Shown here piece after piece: positions 34,107-44,224 of a stretch of 64,000 bases of DNA (the first letter of the stretch is position 1; each line of letters starts with the position of its first letter). The notes under the pieces are model-generated. The model did not search any database. It was not told the origin of the DNA and was given only the letters and a program-made list of their open reading frames with translations. The stretch is from contig NZ_JBDKXB010000013.1 of the NCBI RefSeq assembly GCF_041197575.1, positions 1 through 64,000 of the forward strand. The letters are read 5' to 3'. This DNA comes from Thioalkalicoccus limnaeus (GTDB taxonomy: Bacteria; Pseudomonadota; Gammaproteobacteria; Chromatiales; Chromatiaceae). The position numbers were made by a program, and so were the translations under genes.

Positions 34107-36464
34107 ATGACCACGTCAACCCAAACCCTTGACCCCGAACGCCTGCGCAAACTCGACGCTTGGTGGCGCGCGGCGAACTATCTCTCGGTCGGACAGATCT
34201 ATCTCTACGACAATCCGCTGCTGAAAGAGCCGCTGGCGCCATCGCACATCAAGCCGCGCCTGCTCGGCCACTGGGGCACGACACCGGGCCTGAGCTTTGT
34301 CTACGCACATCTCAACCGCGTCATCAAGGACAACGATCTCAGCATGATCTATGTCGCCGGGCCGGGGCATGGCGGACCAGCGATGGTAGCGAACGCTTAC
34401 CTGGAAGGCACCTACAGCGAGGTCTATCCGAACATCGCCCGGGATGAGGACGGGATGCGGCGGCTGTTCAAGCAGTTCTCCTTTCCCGGCGGCATCCCCA
34501 GTCATGTCGCGCCCGAAACGCCGGGGTCGATCAACGAGGGCGGCGAGCTGGGCTATGCGCTGTCGCATGCCTTCGGCGCGGCCTTCGACAATCCCGAGCT
34601 GATCGTCGCCTGCGTGGTCGGCGATGGCGAGGCGGAGACCGGCCCGCTCGCCACGAGCTGGCACTCGAACAAGTTCCTCAACCCCATCCACGACGGCGCC
34701 GTGCTGCCCATCCTGCACCTGAACGGCTACAAGATCGCCGGCCCCACGGTGCTCGCACGCATCCCGCGCGATGAGCTGGAGGCGCTGTTCAACGGCTATG
34801 GCTACGCGCCCTTTTTCGTCGAGGGCGATGATCCCGCGGCGATGCACCAGCTCATGGCTGCCACGCTCGATACGGTGGTCGCCGAGATCCAGCGCATCCA
34901 GAACGACGCCCGCGCCTTCGGCTTCGACACCCGACCGCGCTGGCCCATGATCATCCTGCGCTCACCCAAGGGCTGGACCGGGCCGGAGAGCGTGGACGGC
35001 AAGGCGACCGAAGGCAGCTTTCGCTCCCATCAGGTACCGATGGCCGACATGACGCAGCCGGGACATCTGGAGATCCTGGCAGACTGGCTGGGGAGCTATC
35101 GCCCGGAGGATCTGTTCGACGCCGACGGCCGACTCAACGCGGACATCGCGGCCCTGGCACCACAAGGCGAGCGGCGCATGAGCGCCAATCCGCACGCCAA
35201 CGGCGGCCTGCTGCTGCGCGATCTGCGGATGCCGGACTTCCGGGACCACGCGGTGGACGTGCCCCGGCCGGGCGGCGTCGACGCCGAGGCGACCCGCGTA
35301 CAGGGCCGCTTCATCCGCGACGTCATCCAGCTCAATCCGCAGACCTTTCGCGTCTTCAGCCCGGATGAGGCGTCATCCAACCGCTGGGACGCGGTGTTCG
35401 AGGTAACGGATCGCTGTTCCGTCGCGCAAGTGATCCCGGGTGACGAGCATGTCGGACCCGATGGCCGGGTGATGGAGATGTTGAGCGAGCATCAGTGCGA
35501 GGGCTGGCTCGAAGGCTACCTGCTGACCGGCCGTCACGGCTTCTTCTCCTGCTACGAGGCCTTCATCCATATCATCGATTCCATGTTCAACCAGCACGCC
35601 AAGTGGCTCAAGGTGTGCAACGACATCCCCTGGCGGCGGCCGATTGCGTCGCTCAACTATCTGCTCTCATCCCATGTTTGGCGTCAGGATCACAACGGCT
35701 TCAGCCATCAGGATCCCGGCTTCATCGACCATGTCATCAACAAGAAGGCCGAGGTCATCCGGGTCTATCTGCCGCCGGATGCCAACACCCTGCTCTCGGT
35801 GACGGATCACTGCCTGCGCAGCCGCAACTACGTCAATGTCATCGTGGCCGGAAAACAGTCCTCACCCCAATGGCTCGACATGGACGCCGCGATCAAGCAC
35901 TGCACTGCCGGCATCGGCATCTGGCCCTGGGCCAGCAACGACCAGGGCGGCGAACCGGAGGTCGTCATGGCTTGCGCCGGCGACGTACCAACACTCGAAA
36001 CCCTGGCCGCGGTTGCCCTGCTGCGCGCGCATGTTCCAGACCTGAAGATCCGGGTCATCAACGTGGTCGACCTGATGAAGCTCCAGCCGCCGAGCGAACA
36101 CCCGCACGGCCTGAGCGACCCGGATTTCGACCTGCTCTTCACCACCGACAAGCCGATCATTTTCGCCTATCACGGCTATCCCTGGCTGATCCACCGGCTC
36201 ACCTATCGCCGCACCAACCATGACAACCTGCATGTACGCGGCTACAAGGAAGAAGGCACCACCTCGACGCCCTTCGACACGGTGGTCAAGAACGATCTGG
36301 ACCGCTTCGACCTGGTCGCCGACGTTATCGATCGGGTGCCGCGACTCGGTCACCGGGCCGCCTACGCCAAGCAGGCCATTCGCGACAAACTCATCGAGCA
36401 CAAGCACTATATCGCCGAACATGGCCAGGATCTGCCGGAGATTCGGGATTGGAAATGGCTGTAA
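34107..36464 (+). CDS. xfp: xylulose-5-phosphate/fructose-6-phosphate phosphoketolase
   Basis: A 785-residue ThDP-dependent enzyme that splits xylulose-5-P (and often fructose-6-P) with phosphate to acetyl-phosphate plus glyceraldehyde-3-P or erythrose-4-P. Family blocks: ANYLSVGQIYLYDNPLL at the start, RLLGHWGTTPGLSF, YVAGPGHGGPAMVAN, and the ThDP motif VVGDGEAETGPLATSW at about 170-185. The central HECEGWLEGY-like block (EHQCEGWLEGYLLTGRHG) and the C-terminal transketolase-like domain are intact. Length is normal. It stands alone, without acetate kinase beside it. It could pull Calvin-cycle sugar phosphates to acetyl-phosphate; that link to the cbb genes is inference. A broken copy of its start lies at 52340-52490. 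Confidence 0.95.
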   Translation: MTTSTQTLDPERLRKLDAWWRAANYLSVGQIYLYDNPLLKEPLAPSHIKPRLLGHWGTTPGLSFVYAHLNRVIKDNDLSMIYVAGPGHGGPAMVANAYLEGTYSEVYPNIARDEDGMRRLFKQFSFPGGIPSHVAPETPGSINEGGELGYALSHAFGAAFDNPELIVACVVGDGEAETGPLATSWHSNKFLNPIHDGAVLPILHLNGYKIAGPTVLARIPRDELEALFNGYGYAPFFVEGDDPAAMHQLMAATLDTVVAEIQRIQNDARAFGFDTRPRWPMIILRSPKGWTGPESVDGKATEGSFRSHQVPMADMTQPGHLEILADWLGSYRPEDLFDADGRLNADIAALAPQGERRMSANPHANGGLLLRDLRMPDFRDHAVDVPRPGGVDAEATRVQGRFIRDVIQLNPQTFRVFSPDEASSNRWDAVFEVTDRCSVAQVIPGDEHVGPDGRVMEMLSEHQCEGWLEGYLLTGRHGFFSCYEAFIHIIDSMFNQHAKWLKVCNDIPWRRPIASLNYLLSSHVWRQDHNGFSHQDPGFIDHVINKKAEVIRVYLPPDANTLLSVTDHCLRSRNYVNVIVAGKQSSPQWLDMDAAIKHCTAGIGIWPWASNDQGGEPEVVMACAGDVPTLETLAAVALLRAHVPDLKIRVINVVDLMKLQPPSEHPHGLSDPDFDLLFTTDKPIIFAYHGYPWLIHRLTYRRTNHDNLHVRGYKEEGTTSTPFDTVVKNDLDRFDLVADVIDRVPRLGHRAAYAKQAIRDKLIEHKHYIAEHGQDLPEIRDWKWL

Positions 36465-36543
36465 CGTGAAAGGCCGACCGGACGATGGCCACCTGGGCAG
36501 TGTCCGCGCCCTGCCCGGCCGGCCGGTCGCGCCGATCCGGCTC

Positions 36544-37281
36544 CTACGATTGCCCTGGCTGCGCAGGCGACCGGCAATCGCCTCGGCAATCGATAAAGCG
36601 ATACCCAACGCCTGGTTCCGTCCGCACATAGCGCGGCTCACCGGAGTCATCCCTCAGCTTCTGGCGGATTCGGCCGACGAAATTTCGCAGATAGTGCGTA
36701 TCGTCGACATGCGTCGGTCCCCATATCTCACGCAGCAGCTGTGTCTGCGTGATGACCTGGTCGGGACTCGAAACCAGCATCTTGAGAATGGCAAACTCCT
36801 TACGTGTGAGGTGAACCTGTTCGCCCGTCACGGACACCAGTCGTTTGACGAGGTCGATATGGAGATAGCCGTCATCGTAGATCCCGGCATCGGGCATCGT
36901 AGTCGCCCTGGGCCGCAATAGATTGCGCACGCGCGCCAGGAATTCCTGAATGCCGAACGGCTTGGTCACATAGTCGTTGGCGCCGGCGTCCAGAACGGCG
37001 ACCTTCTCGCTCTCCGAGGCCCTGACCGACAGGATCATGACCGGCACCGTCGACCAGTGGCGCAGTTCCGTCAGCACGGATTTGCCGTCGGCATCGGGTA
37101 GGCCCAGGTCGAGCACGATCAAATCCGGCGTGCGGGTCGCCGCCAGTTCGATGCCCTCGTCGGCGGTTTCCGCCTCGATGACCTGGTAGCCCTGGCTCTT
37201 GAGGCTGATGCGCAGGAATCGCCGGATCTGTTCCTCGTCGTCGATGATGAGGATGCGAACCGATGTGATGCCTTCCGTCAC
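36544..37281 (-). CDS. kdpE: KdpE, OmpR-type response regulator
   Basis: A 245-residue regulator of the kdp operon. The receiver (about 9-120) has IIDDEEQ, phospho-acceptor Asp in LIVLDLGLPDADG (near 57) and KPFGIQEF. The OmpR winged helix (about 145-235) includes HLTRKEFAILKMLVSSPDQVITQTQLLREIWGP in family spacing and RTEPGVGYRF. The last 15 residues extend beyond the usual end. The start overlaps the kdpD stop by 4 bases (ATGA). Since KdpD looks damaged, the source of phosphate for this protein is in doubt. Confidence 0.93.
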   Translation of the reverse strand: MTEGITSVRILIIDDEEQIRRFLRISLKSQGYQVIEAETADEGIELAATRTPDLIVLDLGLPDADGKSVLTELRHWSTVPVMILSVRASESEKVAVLDAGANDYVTKPFGIQEFLARVRNLLRPRATTMPDAGIYDDGYLHIDLVKRLVSVTGEQVHLTRKEFAILKMLVSSPDQVITQTQLLREIWGPTHVDDTHYLRNFVGRIRQKLRDDSGEPRYVRTEPGVGYRFIDCRGDCRSPAQPGQS

Positions 37282-39839
37282 GCGCTCTCCTCGTTGTCGT
37301 CGTCGAGAGGGTCGATCAGCGGCAGGTGGATGGCGATGGTGGTCCCACGGCCGCCCGGACCAGGAAGCGCCTCGATGCGCCCGCCATGAGCGCCGATCAT
37401 GCCACTGCAGATGGCCAGCCCCAACCCGCTGCCATCACGCGTGGCCGCAATCCGCACCTCGCCTCCATTCGGCGAGAATTTCGCGGCGTTTTCGATGACA
37501 TTGACCAGGGCCTGCTCGATCAGTGCCGGATGCACATAGACCAACGGCAGGCCCGGCTCGATGTGTCTGATCAGCCGACAGTCGTGCAGTAACTCGCGGG
37601 TACGGCGCAGCGCCGAATTGAGGATGTCGTCGATGCCGATCCAGTCCCGCTCCAGTTTCAAGGTGCCGTGCCCGAGCCGTGTCATATCGAGCAGATTCTG
37701 GATGTAGCGGTTGAGCCGCTCGCCTTCACTGATCACGGAGTCGAGAAGCTCGCGTCTGTCGTCGGTGGAGAGGGCATCGTCCAGGGCACGCAAGCTGCTC
37801 GCCGCGCCGATCATCGACGCCAGCGGGGTACGCAAGTCGTGGGACACTGACGATAGGAGTGCCGAACGCAAGCGCTCCGTTTCTTCCGCGACCTTGGCCT
37901 GCTCCAAGGTGTTGGCGAGGCGGGTACGAGCCATGGCCATCGTGACCTGCGTGATCAGTGCGTCGATGGCGGCAAGCTGTTCACTCTGAAAGCCCGGGTT
38001 TGGTCGGTATACGCCAAGCACACCAAAGCACTCCTGCTCGATCGCCAGCGGCAGAAATCGCCAATCGATCGCCGCGAGTGTCTCGGTTTGAAAGCCGCTG
38101 GGTTGCCGATGATCGAAGGCCCATTGCGCGGCCGACTGGGCTTTGGCATTCAGGTCCACCTCGCCTTGCGAGGAGGCCGCCTGCTCCAGTGTACCGCTAT
38201 CGCCCGGTGTCAGCAGGACGACCGGGACGCGCAGGTGCTCGGCGATGGCCGTGGTGGCCTCGCGATGGACCGTCGGGAGATCGACCGCAGCCGCCAGGCG
38301 GCGGCTCAGCGACAGCAGCCGTTGCGTCTGCTCGTTGGTGCCGCGCAAGGCGAGCACCTGGTGGCGCAGCCGGCCGGCCAACCGGCCGCCGATCAGGCCC
38401 ATGATCAGAAAGAAACCGACCGTCACCAGCTCATGCGTACGGTGCATGGCGAAGGTGAACCGCGGCTCGGTGAAGAAGAAGTTGTAGGCGACAGCACTAA
38501 GCACAGCGGCGACCAGGGCCGGGTGCATGGCCGTGCGTACCGCGACCAGCAGCACGGCGGTCAGGAAGACCAGCGACAGACTGGCCAAGGGGACCAAGGG
38601 TTCGATGGCCGCGGCCACACCGGTCGCCGCCGCTACGACGGCAAGCGTCAAGACGTAGTCACGAATCGGTTCGAGTCGCAAAAACCAGCGCTGACGCCGC
38701 CGCACACGGGCGACCCGTGAGGGAACGAAGGTTATCTCGAACGCTTCGGCCTTGCGCAACAGTCGTTGACTCAAGGTCCGGCCGAACAGACCCGCCAAGG
38801 GCCGGTGCCGGCTGCGACCCACCACCAGCGTGGTGGCGTTTCGCTCGCGGGCGAAGGCCACCAATTCGTCCACGGAATCGTGGCCACGCAGGGTCACGGT
38901 TTCGCCCCCCAGGCGCGCGGCCAGCTCGAAGGCCCGCTCGACGCCCGCCTGCTGCTCTCGGCCGGTGTTACCATGGTCGACGAACACCACGCTCCATGGC
39001 GCACGGCGGCGCTCGGCGAGGCGCCTGCCCAGTCGCACCAGTTCCTCACCGTTACCGACCCCATCGATGGCGACGACAATGCGCGCCCGCACCGGCCAGG
39101 GTCCAGTGATCCCCTGGCTGCGCATGACCTCACGCACATCGCGGTCGAGGCGCTCGGCCACGGTCTGCAAGGCCAGTTCGCGCAGCGCCGCCAGATTCGT
39201 CGGACTGAAGAAGCCATCGAGGGCCGCGCGGGCCTGCTCGGGCACATAGACCTTGCCCTGCTTCAGCCGCTCGATCAGCTCGCGTGGCGTCAGATCCACC
39301 AGCACCAGGTCCCGCGCCTCGCTGAGCAGTGTGTCCGGTACCGTCTCCCGCATCCGCACGCCGGTGATGCGTGCGACCACGTCGTTCAGACTCTCCAGGT
39401 GCTGGATGTTGAGCGTGGTCCAGACGTCAATGCCGTGTTCCAGCAGCTCCTCGATATCCTGATAACGGCGTGGGTGGCGGGTCCCCGGAATGTTGCGATG
39501 GGCCAGTTCGTCGATGAGCACCACGGCCGGCGCACATTTGAGAATGGCATCCAGGTCTAGCTCGCGGAACTGGGCGCCGCGATAGGCCATCTGCATCAAC
39601 GGAATGGACTCCAGCCCCTCGCACAGCGCCTCGGTTTCCTGCCGGCCGTGGCTCTCGATGATCCCGATGACGATATCGGCACCCTCGCGCCGCGACTCGC
39701 GCGCCGCCTCCAGCATCTTGTAGGTCTTGCCAACGCCGGGGAAGGCGCCCAGGAAGATCTTGAGCGCCCCTTGCCGCTCGCGCTCGATGGCCGACAGCAG
39801 GGCCTGGGGGTCGGGCCGATCGTCCGCTATCTCGTTCAT
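37278..39839 (-). CDS. kdpD: KdpD sensor kinase with deletion in its ATPase domain
   Basis: An 853-residue KdpD; family members are about 890-900. In order: KdpD N-terminal domain with Walker A (GAFPGVGKT, 32-40), universal-stress-protein domain (about 245-370), four transmembrane helices (about 395-490), GAF (about 510-640) and HisKA with His667 in SVSHDLRTPL. In the ATPase domain the N box (NVIENAAKFSPNG) is present, but the sequence then jumps from IAATRDG (to 803) straight to SGLGLAICSGM. The G1 box (DxGPG), F box and ATP lid, about 35-40 residues, are missing in frame. Autophosphorylation is therefore unlikely. Overlaps of 4 bases link it to kdpC and kdpE. Confidence 0.92.
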   Translation of the reverse strand: MNEIADDRPDPQALLSAIERERQGALKIFLGAFPGVGKTYKMLEAARESRREGADIVIGIIESHGRQETEALCEGLESIPLMQMAYRGAQFRELDLDAILKCAPAVVLIDELAHRNIPGTRHPRRYQDIEELLEHGIDVWTTLNIQHLESLNDVVARITGVRMRETVPDTLLSEARDLVLVDLTPRELIERLKQGKVYVPEQARAALDGFFSPTNLAALRELALQTVAERLDRDVREVMRSQGITGPWPVRARIVVAIDGVGNGEELVRLGRRLAERRRAPWSVVFVDHGNTGREQQAGVERAFELAARLGGETVTLRGHDSVDELVAFARERNATTLVVGRSRHRPLAGLFGRTLSQRLLRKAEAFEITFVPSRVARVRRRQRWFLRLEPIRDYVLTLAVVAAATGVAAAIEPLVPLASLSLVFLTAVLLVAVRTAMHPALVAAVLSAVAYNFFFTEPRFTFAMHRTHELVTVGFFLIMGLIGGRLAGRLRHQVLALRGTNEQTQRLLSLSRRLAAAVDLPTVHREATTAIAEHLRVPVVLLTPGDSGTLEQAASSQGEVDLNAKAQSAAQWAFDHRQPSGFQTETLAAIDWRFLPLAIEQECFGVLGVYRPNPGFQSEQLAAIDALITQVTMAMARTRLANTLEQAKVAEETERLRSALLSSVSHDLRTPLASMIGAASSLRALDDALSTDDRRELLDSVISEGERLNRYIQNLLDMTRLGHGTLKLERDWIGIDDILNSALRRTRELLHDCRLIRHIEPGLPLVYVHPALIEQALVNVIENAAKFSPNGGEVRIAATRDGSGLGLAICSGMIGAHGGRIEALPGPGGRGTTIAIHLPLIDPLDDDNEESA

Positions 39840-40462
39840 TGCGTTGCGCCGGCCTCTGAACCGATGTCGTCGAGTGCCAGGTTCAACTGGAGCACATTGA
39901 CGCGCGGCTGCCCCAGTACGCCAAGCACCGGCCGTTCCACCCGCGCCGCCACCAGGGCCGCGACCGCTGCGCGCGGCAGCCCGCGTGCGGCGGCGACACG
40001 GTCGATCTGGAGCTCGGCCGCTGCCGGGCTGATGTGCGGGTCGATGCCCGACCCGGACGCGGCGATAAGGTCGACAGGGATGGCCGCCGCTTCCACGGCG
40101 TTGGCCGCGGAGATGGCGATTGAGCTGGCCACGGCCCGTTCGCGCAGCGCCGGATTGCTCGGTGCGAGGTTGGCGCCGGAGACGCCAAAGGGATCGTAGT
40201 CCGCGGCTGAGGGACGACCGTGGAAGTAACCCGGTGCGTTGAACGGCTGGCCGACCAGTGCCGAGCCGATCACCTTGCCGTCGCGTTCGATGAGGCTGCC
40301 GGTAGACTGGTGCGGGAACAGGACGCCACCGATCGCCACGGTGAGCAGCGGGTAGAGGACACCGCAGAGCAGCATCAGCACCAGGGCGCCGCGCAGCCCT
40401 TGGACCCAGCGTCCGACTGGGGTCGCGGAGAATGTCGGGGCAACGGATTGGGCGTGATTCAT
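39836..40462 (-). CDS. kdpC: KdpC, potassium-transporting ATPase subunit C
   Basis: A 208-residue subunit with one N-terminal transmembrane helix (about 22-45, LRGALVLMLLCGVLYPLLTV). The periplasmic domain contains the conserved GSALVGQPFNAPGYFHGRPSA stretch (split by family pattern), the SGANLAPSNPAL block and SGSGIDPHISPAAA. It stabilises the KdpFABC complex and raises ATP affinity. ATG 40462 is chosen because AGGAG lies 7 bases before it; an ATG two codons earlier overlaps that site. It starts 9 bases after kdpB. Confidence 0.95.
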   Translation of the reverse strand: MNHAQSVAPTFSATPVGRWVQGLRGALVLMLLCGVLYPLLTVAIGGVLFPHQSTGSLIERDGKVIGSALVGQPFNAPGYFHGRPSAADYDPFGVSGANLAPSNPALRERAVASSIAISAANAVEAAAIPVDLIAASGSGIDPHISPAAAELQIDRVAAARGLPRAAVAALVAARVERPVLGVLGQPRVNVLQLNLALDDIGSEAGATQ

Positions 40463-40471
40463 AACCATCTC

Positions 40472-42496
40472 CTACATCACCAAGCCAAGACCAAGATCGA
40501 TGAGCTTGATCGCCGGGAACGGCAGCAACAACCCGCCAAGCCCGTAGATCAGGAGGTTGCGGCGCAGCAGCGCGTCGGCACTGATCGGGCGGATGCGCAC
40601 CCCACGCAGCGCGAACGGGATCAGCGCCGGGATCACCAGGGCATTGAAGATCACCGCCGCCAGCACGGCCGTGGCCGGGCTGTTGAGCTGCATGATGTCG
40701 AGGGCCTGCATGGCCGGCACGCTGGCAATGAAGATGGCCGGCAGGATGGCGAAGTATTTGGCCACGTCGTTGGCCAGCGAGAAGGTGGTCAACGCGCCGC
40801 GGGTGACCAGCAACTGTTTGCCGATCTCCACTACCTCCAGCAGCTTGGTCGGATCGGAATCGAGATCGACCATGTTGCCGGCCTCCTTGGCGGCCTGGGT
40901 GCCGGAGTTCATGGCGAGCCCCAGATCGGCCTGGGCCAGCGCCGGCGCGTCGTTGGTGCCGTCACCCATCATGGCCACCAGCCGTCCCTGCGCCTGTTCG
41001 CGGCGGATGTAGTCCAGCTTGTCCTCCGGCGTGGCCTCGGCGATGTAATCGGCCACACCCGCCTCGGCGGCGATGGCGGCGGCGGTCAGCGGGTTATCGC
41101 CGGTGATCAGCACCGTGCGCACCCCCATGGCGTGCAGGCGCTGGAAGCGTTCCTTGATGCCGGTCTTGATGATGTCGGACAAGGGCACGACGCCGAGCAC
41201 CCGATTATCCTCCGCGACCACCAGCGGTGTCGCGCCGCCACGCGCCACACGTTCCACCAGCGCGGTGGTCTCGTCGGGATAGGCGCCACCGTTCTCGGTG
41301 ACGAAGCGGCGGATGGCATCCGGCACGCCCTTGCGGATACGCCGACCGTCGGGCTGGTCGATTCCGGAGAGGCGGGTCCTGGCGGAAAACGCCAGGACGC
41401 GCGCCTCGGGGTCGGCCGCGACCGTCGCGCTGCGGTCTCGCGCCAGCGCGACAATGGACTTGCCCTCCGGCGTGGGATCGGCCAGCGAGGCGAGCATCGC
41501 CGCATCCCGCAGCCGCTCCGGGGCGATGTTGGCTAGCGGCAGAAAGTCGCTGGCCTGGCGGTCGCCGTGGGTGATGGTGCCGGTCTTGTCCAGCAGCAGG
41601 GTGTCGATGTTGCCGGCCACCTCCACCGCCTTGCCCGATTTTGCGACCAGGTTGGCGCGCATGGCCCGATCCATGCCGGCGATGCCGATGGCCGGCAGCA
41701 GCCCGCCGATGGTGGTAGGGATGAGGCAGACCAGCAGTGCCACCAGCACCGGCACCGAGACCTCGCCGCCGACAAAGGCGGCGAAGGGCACCAGCGTCGC
41801 CACCACGATGAGGAACACCATGGTCAGCGCGGACAGCAGCACGGTGAGCGCGATTTCGTTGGGTGTCTTCTGCCGCTTGGCGCTCTCCACCAGCGCGATC
41901 ATGCGATCCAGCAGCGACTGACCCGACTCCACCGTCACCTCGACCAGGATGCTGTCGGTCAGCAGCTTGGTGCCGGCGCTAACGCCGCTGTTGTCGGTAC
42001 CGGCCTCGCGCAGCACCGGCGCCGATTCGCCGGTGACCGCCGACTCGTTGATGCTGGCGGCCCCTTCGATGATCTCGCCATCTGCGGGAATCAGCTCGCC
42101 CGCCAGCACCCGTACCCGGTCGCCGCGACGCAGGGTCGTGGCGGGCACTTGCTCTTCAGCCTCTCCCCGCACGCGACGGGCCACGAGCTGCTCTCGGGTG
42201 GAGCGCAGGCTCTCGGCCTGTGCCCGGCCCCGCGCCTCCGCCAGGGCCTCGGCGGCGTTGGCAAAGAGCAGGGTGAACAGCAGAACGAGGCTGATCGCCA
42301 GATCGAAGCCCCAGGGACGACCGGCCAGCAGCGCGTCGCCCGTCAGCCACAGGGTCACCAGGGTGCCGACCCCGACCACGAACATCACCGGATTGCGCGC
42401 CAGCCAGCGCGGGTCGAGCCGCCGCAGCGACTCACCCGCCAAGCGGGCCAGGGTCTCGGCGGTGAGCAACGTCGATGGTTTGCGTTGTTGTTTCAT
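40472..42496 (-). CDS. kdpB: KdpB, P-type ATPase subunit
   Basis: A 674-residue P-type ATPase that drives potassium uptake by the Kdp complex in the inner membrane. Visible motifs are TGES in SAVTGESAPVL, the phosphorylation site DKTGTITHG, the nucleotide-binding FSARTRLSGID and GVPDAIRRF, and the hinge MMGDGTNDAPALAQADLGLAM. Length and motif set are normal, including the serine-phosphorylation region upstream (TGES loop). It lies 18 bases downstream of kdpA. Confidence 0.97.
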   Translation of the reverse strand: MKQQRKPSTLLTAETLARLAGESLRRLDPRWLARNPVMFVVGVGTLVTLWLTGDALLAGRPWGFDLAISLVLLFTLLFANAAEALAEARGRAQAESLRSTREQLVARRVRGEAEEQVPATTLRRGDRVRVLAGELIPADGEIIEGAASINESAVTGESAPVLREAGTDNSGVSAGTKLLTDSILVEVTVESGQSLLDRMIALVESAKRQKTPNEIALTVLLSALTMVFLIVVATLVPFAAFVGGEVSVPVLVALLVCLIPTTIGGLLPAIGIAGMDRAMRANLVAKSGKAVEVAGNIDTLLLDKTGTITHGDRQASDFLPLANIAPERLRDAAMLASLADPTPEGKSIVALARDRSATVAADPEARVLAFSARTRLSGIDQPDGRRIRKGVPDAIRRFVTENGGAYPDETTALVERVARGGATPLVVAEDNRVLGVVPLSDIIKTGIKERFQRLHAMGVRTVLITGDNPLTAAAIAAEAGVADYIAEATPEDKLDYIRREQAQGRLVAMMGDGTNDAPALAQADLGLAMNSGTQAAKEAGNMVDLDSDPTKLLEVVEIGKQLLVTRGALTTFSLANDVAKYFAILPAIFIASVPAMQALDIMQLNSPATAVLAAVIFNALVIPALIPFALRGVRIRPISADALLRRNLLIYGLGGLLLPFPAIKLIDLGLGLVM

Positions 42497-42514
42497 GATG
42501 TGTTCTCCAAGGCA

Positions 42515-44224
42515 TCAGTTCGCCAACGACAGAAACTCGGCGAACGGGCCGAGGGCCAGGACCGGGAAGAAGCTAAGCAGCGCAAACATCAGGATCACCC
42601 CCAGGGTCAGCACGGCGAAGGTGGGCGTCTCCACGGCCAGGCTGCCCGAGGTGGTGGGCGCGACGCGCTTGCCCGCCAGGTGGGCGGCCAACGCCAGCGG
42701 TGCCAGGATGGGAATAAACCGCCCGAGGATCAGCGCCACGGCGCAACTGAGGTTCCACCAGGGCGTATCGTCGCCCAACCCCTCGAAGCCGGACCCGTTG
42801 TTGGCGAAGGCCGAGGTGTACTCATAGAGCACCTGGCTCAGGCCATGGAACCCTGGATTGGAGGTCTGCGCCAGGCCCGGAATCGCCACCGCCGTAGCGG
42901 TCAGTCCGAGGATCAAGAGCGGCTGGCTCAAGAGCGCGATGCAAATCAGCTTGATCTCCTTGGCCTCCAGCGCGCGGCCATAGACCTCCGGTGAGCGACC
43001 CACCATCAGGCTGCCGAGAAACACCGCGAGCAGCAGGAACAGCAGGAAGTTGATCAGCCCCACGCCGACGCCGCCGAAGGTGGCGTTGATGAACATATCC
43101 ATTAGCGTCGAGGCGCCGCCCAGCGGATTGAAGGAGTCATGCATGCCGTTCACCGAGCCGTTGGAGGTCTGGGTGGTGAAGCTGCCCCAGAGCGCCGTGG
43201 CCGTCGCGCCAAAGCGCACCTCCTTGCCCTCCAGATTCGGGCCCTCGGCGGCGAAGCCGGCAAAGGCGGCGTTGGGTTGGTTCTCCGACCAGATATTGAT
43301 GCCCGTCAGGACCACCGACATCGACAGCATCACGCCCATCACCAGGATCGCCAGTCGCCGCCGGCCGGTCAGATACCCGGCCATGAACACCAGGGCCATC
43401 GGGATCAGCACGATGGCCACGGTCTCGACGACATTGGACACCGGCGTCGGGTTCTCCAGCGGGACGGAGCTGTTCGGCCCGTACCAGCCGCCGCCGTTGG
43501 TGCCCACCTGCTTGATCGCGACCATGGGCGCCACCGGGCCGACCGGGATACGCTGCTCGGCAAGCTCCGCGCTAGGATCGAGCGGGGTGGCGGTCTGAGC
43601 GCCCTCGAGGGTATTGGGCACCCCCTGCCAGGCAAGCAGTAGCGCGGTGATGAACGCCACTGGCAGCATCACTCTGACAATGGCTCGGACCAGATCGGCA
43701 TGAAAGTTGCCGACCGAAACACCGCCATCCGCAGTCGTCGCGGTCCCCTCGCGCCGCGCGAAGGCCGTGCGCAGGATGGCGACCAGCGCCGCGATGCCCG
43801 CAGCCGGCGTAATCACCTGCAGGCTGACGATGGCGACCAGATGCGCAAAATACGAAAGCTGCGCCTGACCCGAGTAGTGCTGCTGGTTGGTATTGGTGAT
43901 GAAGGACGCCGTGGTATGCAGCGCCAGATCCCAACTCATGCCCTCGATGCCATCCGGGTTTAGTGGCAACCGCCCCTGCTGCATCAGGATCACCAGAACG
44001 ATGAGACCCAAGATGACGTGTAGCTTGAGCAGCGCCTTGCCGTAGTCTTTCCAACTCATCGGGGCAAGGGGTTGAACGCCGATGGCGCGATGGATCACCC
44101 ACTCGACAGGGCCAAACACCCGATCAAGCGCGGTCGGTGTTGGCGAATAGATCGCCGCCAGGTAGCGTCCCAACGGCCAGGCCAACGCCAAGGCGACCCC
44201 GTAGATAAGAAGGACTTCATTCAT
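42515..44224 (-). CDS. kdpA: KdpA, potassium-translocating subunit
   Basis: A 569-residue polytopic membrane subunit with the four selectivity-filter-like segments of the channel superfamily, for example SFITNTNQQHYSG, QVGTNGGGWYGPNSS, GSFTTQTSNGSVNGM and EYTSAFANNGSGFEG. ATG 44224 has GGGAGGA 6-8 bases upstream and overlaps the stop of a 26-residue ORF (ATGA). Nothing is missing compared with the family. Kdp operons are induced by low K+ or osmotic stress through KdpDE. Confidence 0.97.
   Translation of the reverse strand: MNEVLLIYGVALALAWPLGRYLAAIYSPTPTALDRVFGPVEWVIHRAIGVQPLAPMSWKDYGKALLKLHVILGLIVLVILMQQGRLPLNPDGIEGMSWDLALHTTASFITNTNQQHYSGQAQLSYFAHLVAIVSLQVITPAAGIAALVAILRTAFARREGTATTADGGVSVGNFHADLVRAIVRVMLPVAFITALLLAWQGVPNTLEGAQTATPLDPSAELAEQRIPVGPVAPMVAIKQVGTNGGGWYGPNSSVPLENPTPVSNVVETVAIVLIPMALVFMAGYLTGRRRLAILVMGVMLSMSVVLTGINIWSENQPNAAFAGFAAEGPNLEGKEVRFGATATALWGSFTTQTSNGSVNGMHDSFNPLGGASTLMDMFINATFGGVGVGLINFLLFLLLAVFLGSLMVGRSPEVYGRALEAKEIKLICIALLSQPLLILGLTATAVAIPGLAQTSNPGFHGLSQVLYEYTSAFANNGSGFEGLGDDTPWWNLSCAVALILGRFIPILAPLALAAHLAGKRVAPTTSGSLAVETPTFAVLTLGVILMFALLSFFPVLALGPFAEFLSLAN

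Noticed and set aside
40220..42994. Long plus-strand frames opposite kdpC, kdpB and kdpA
   Set aside because: Gln/His/Arg-rich mirror translations of the kdp genes.
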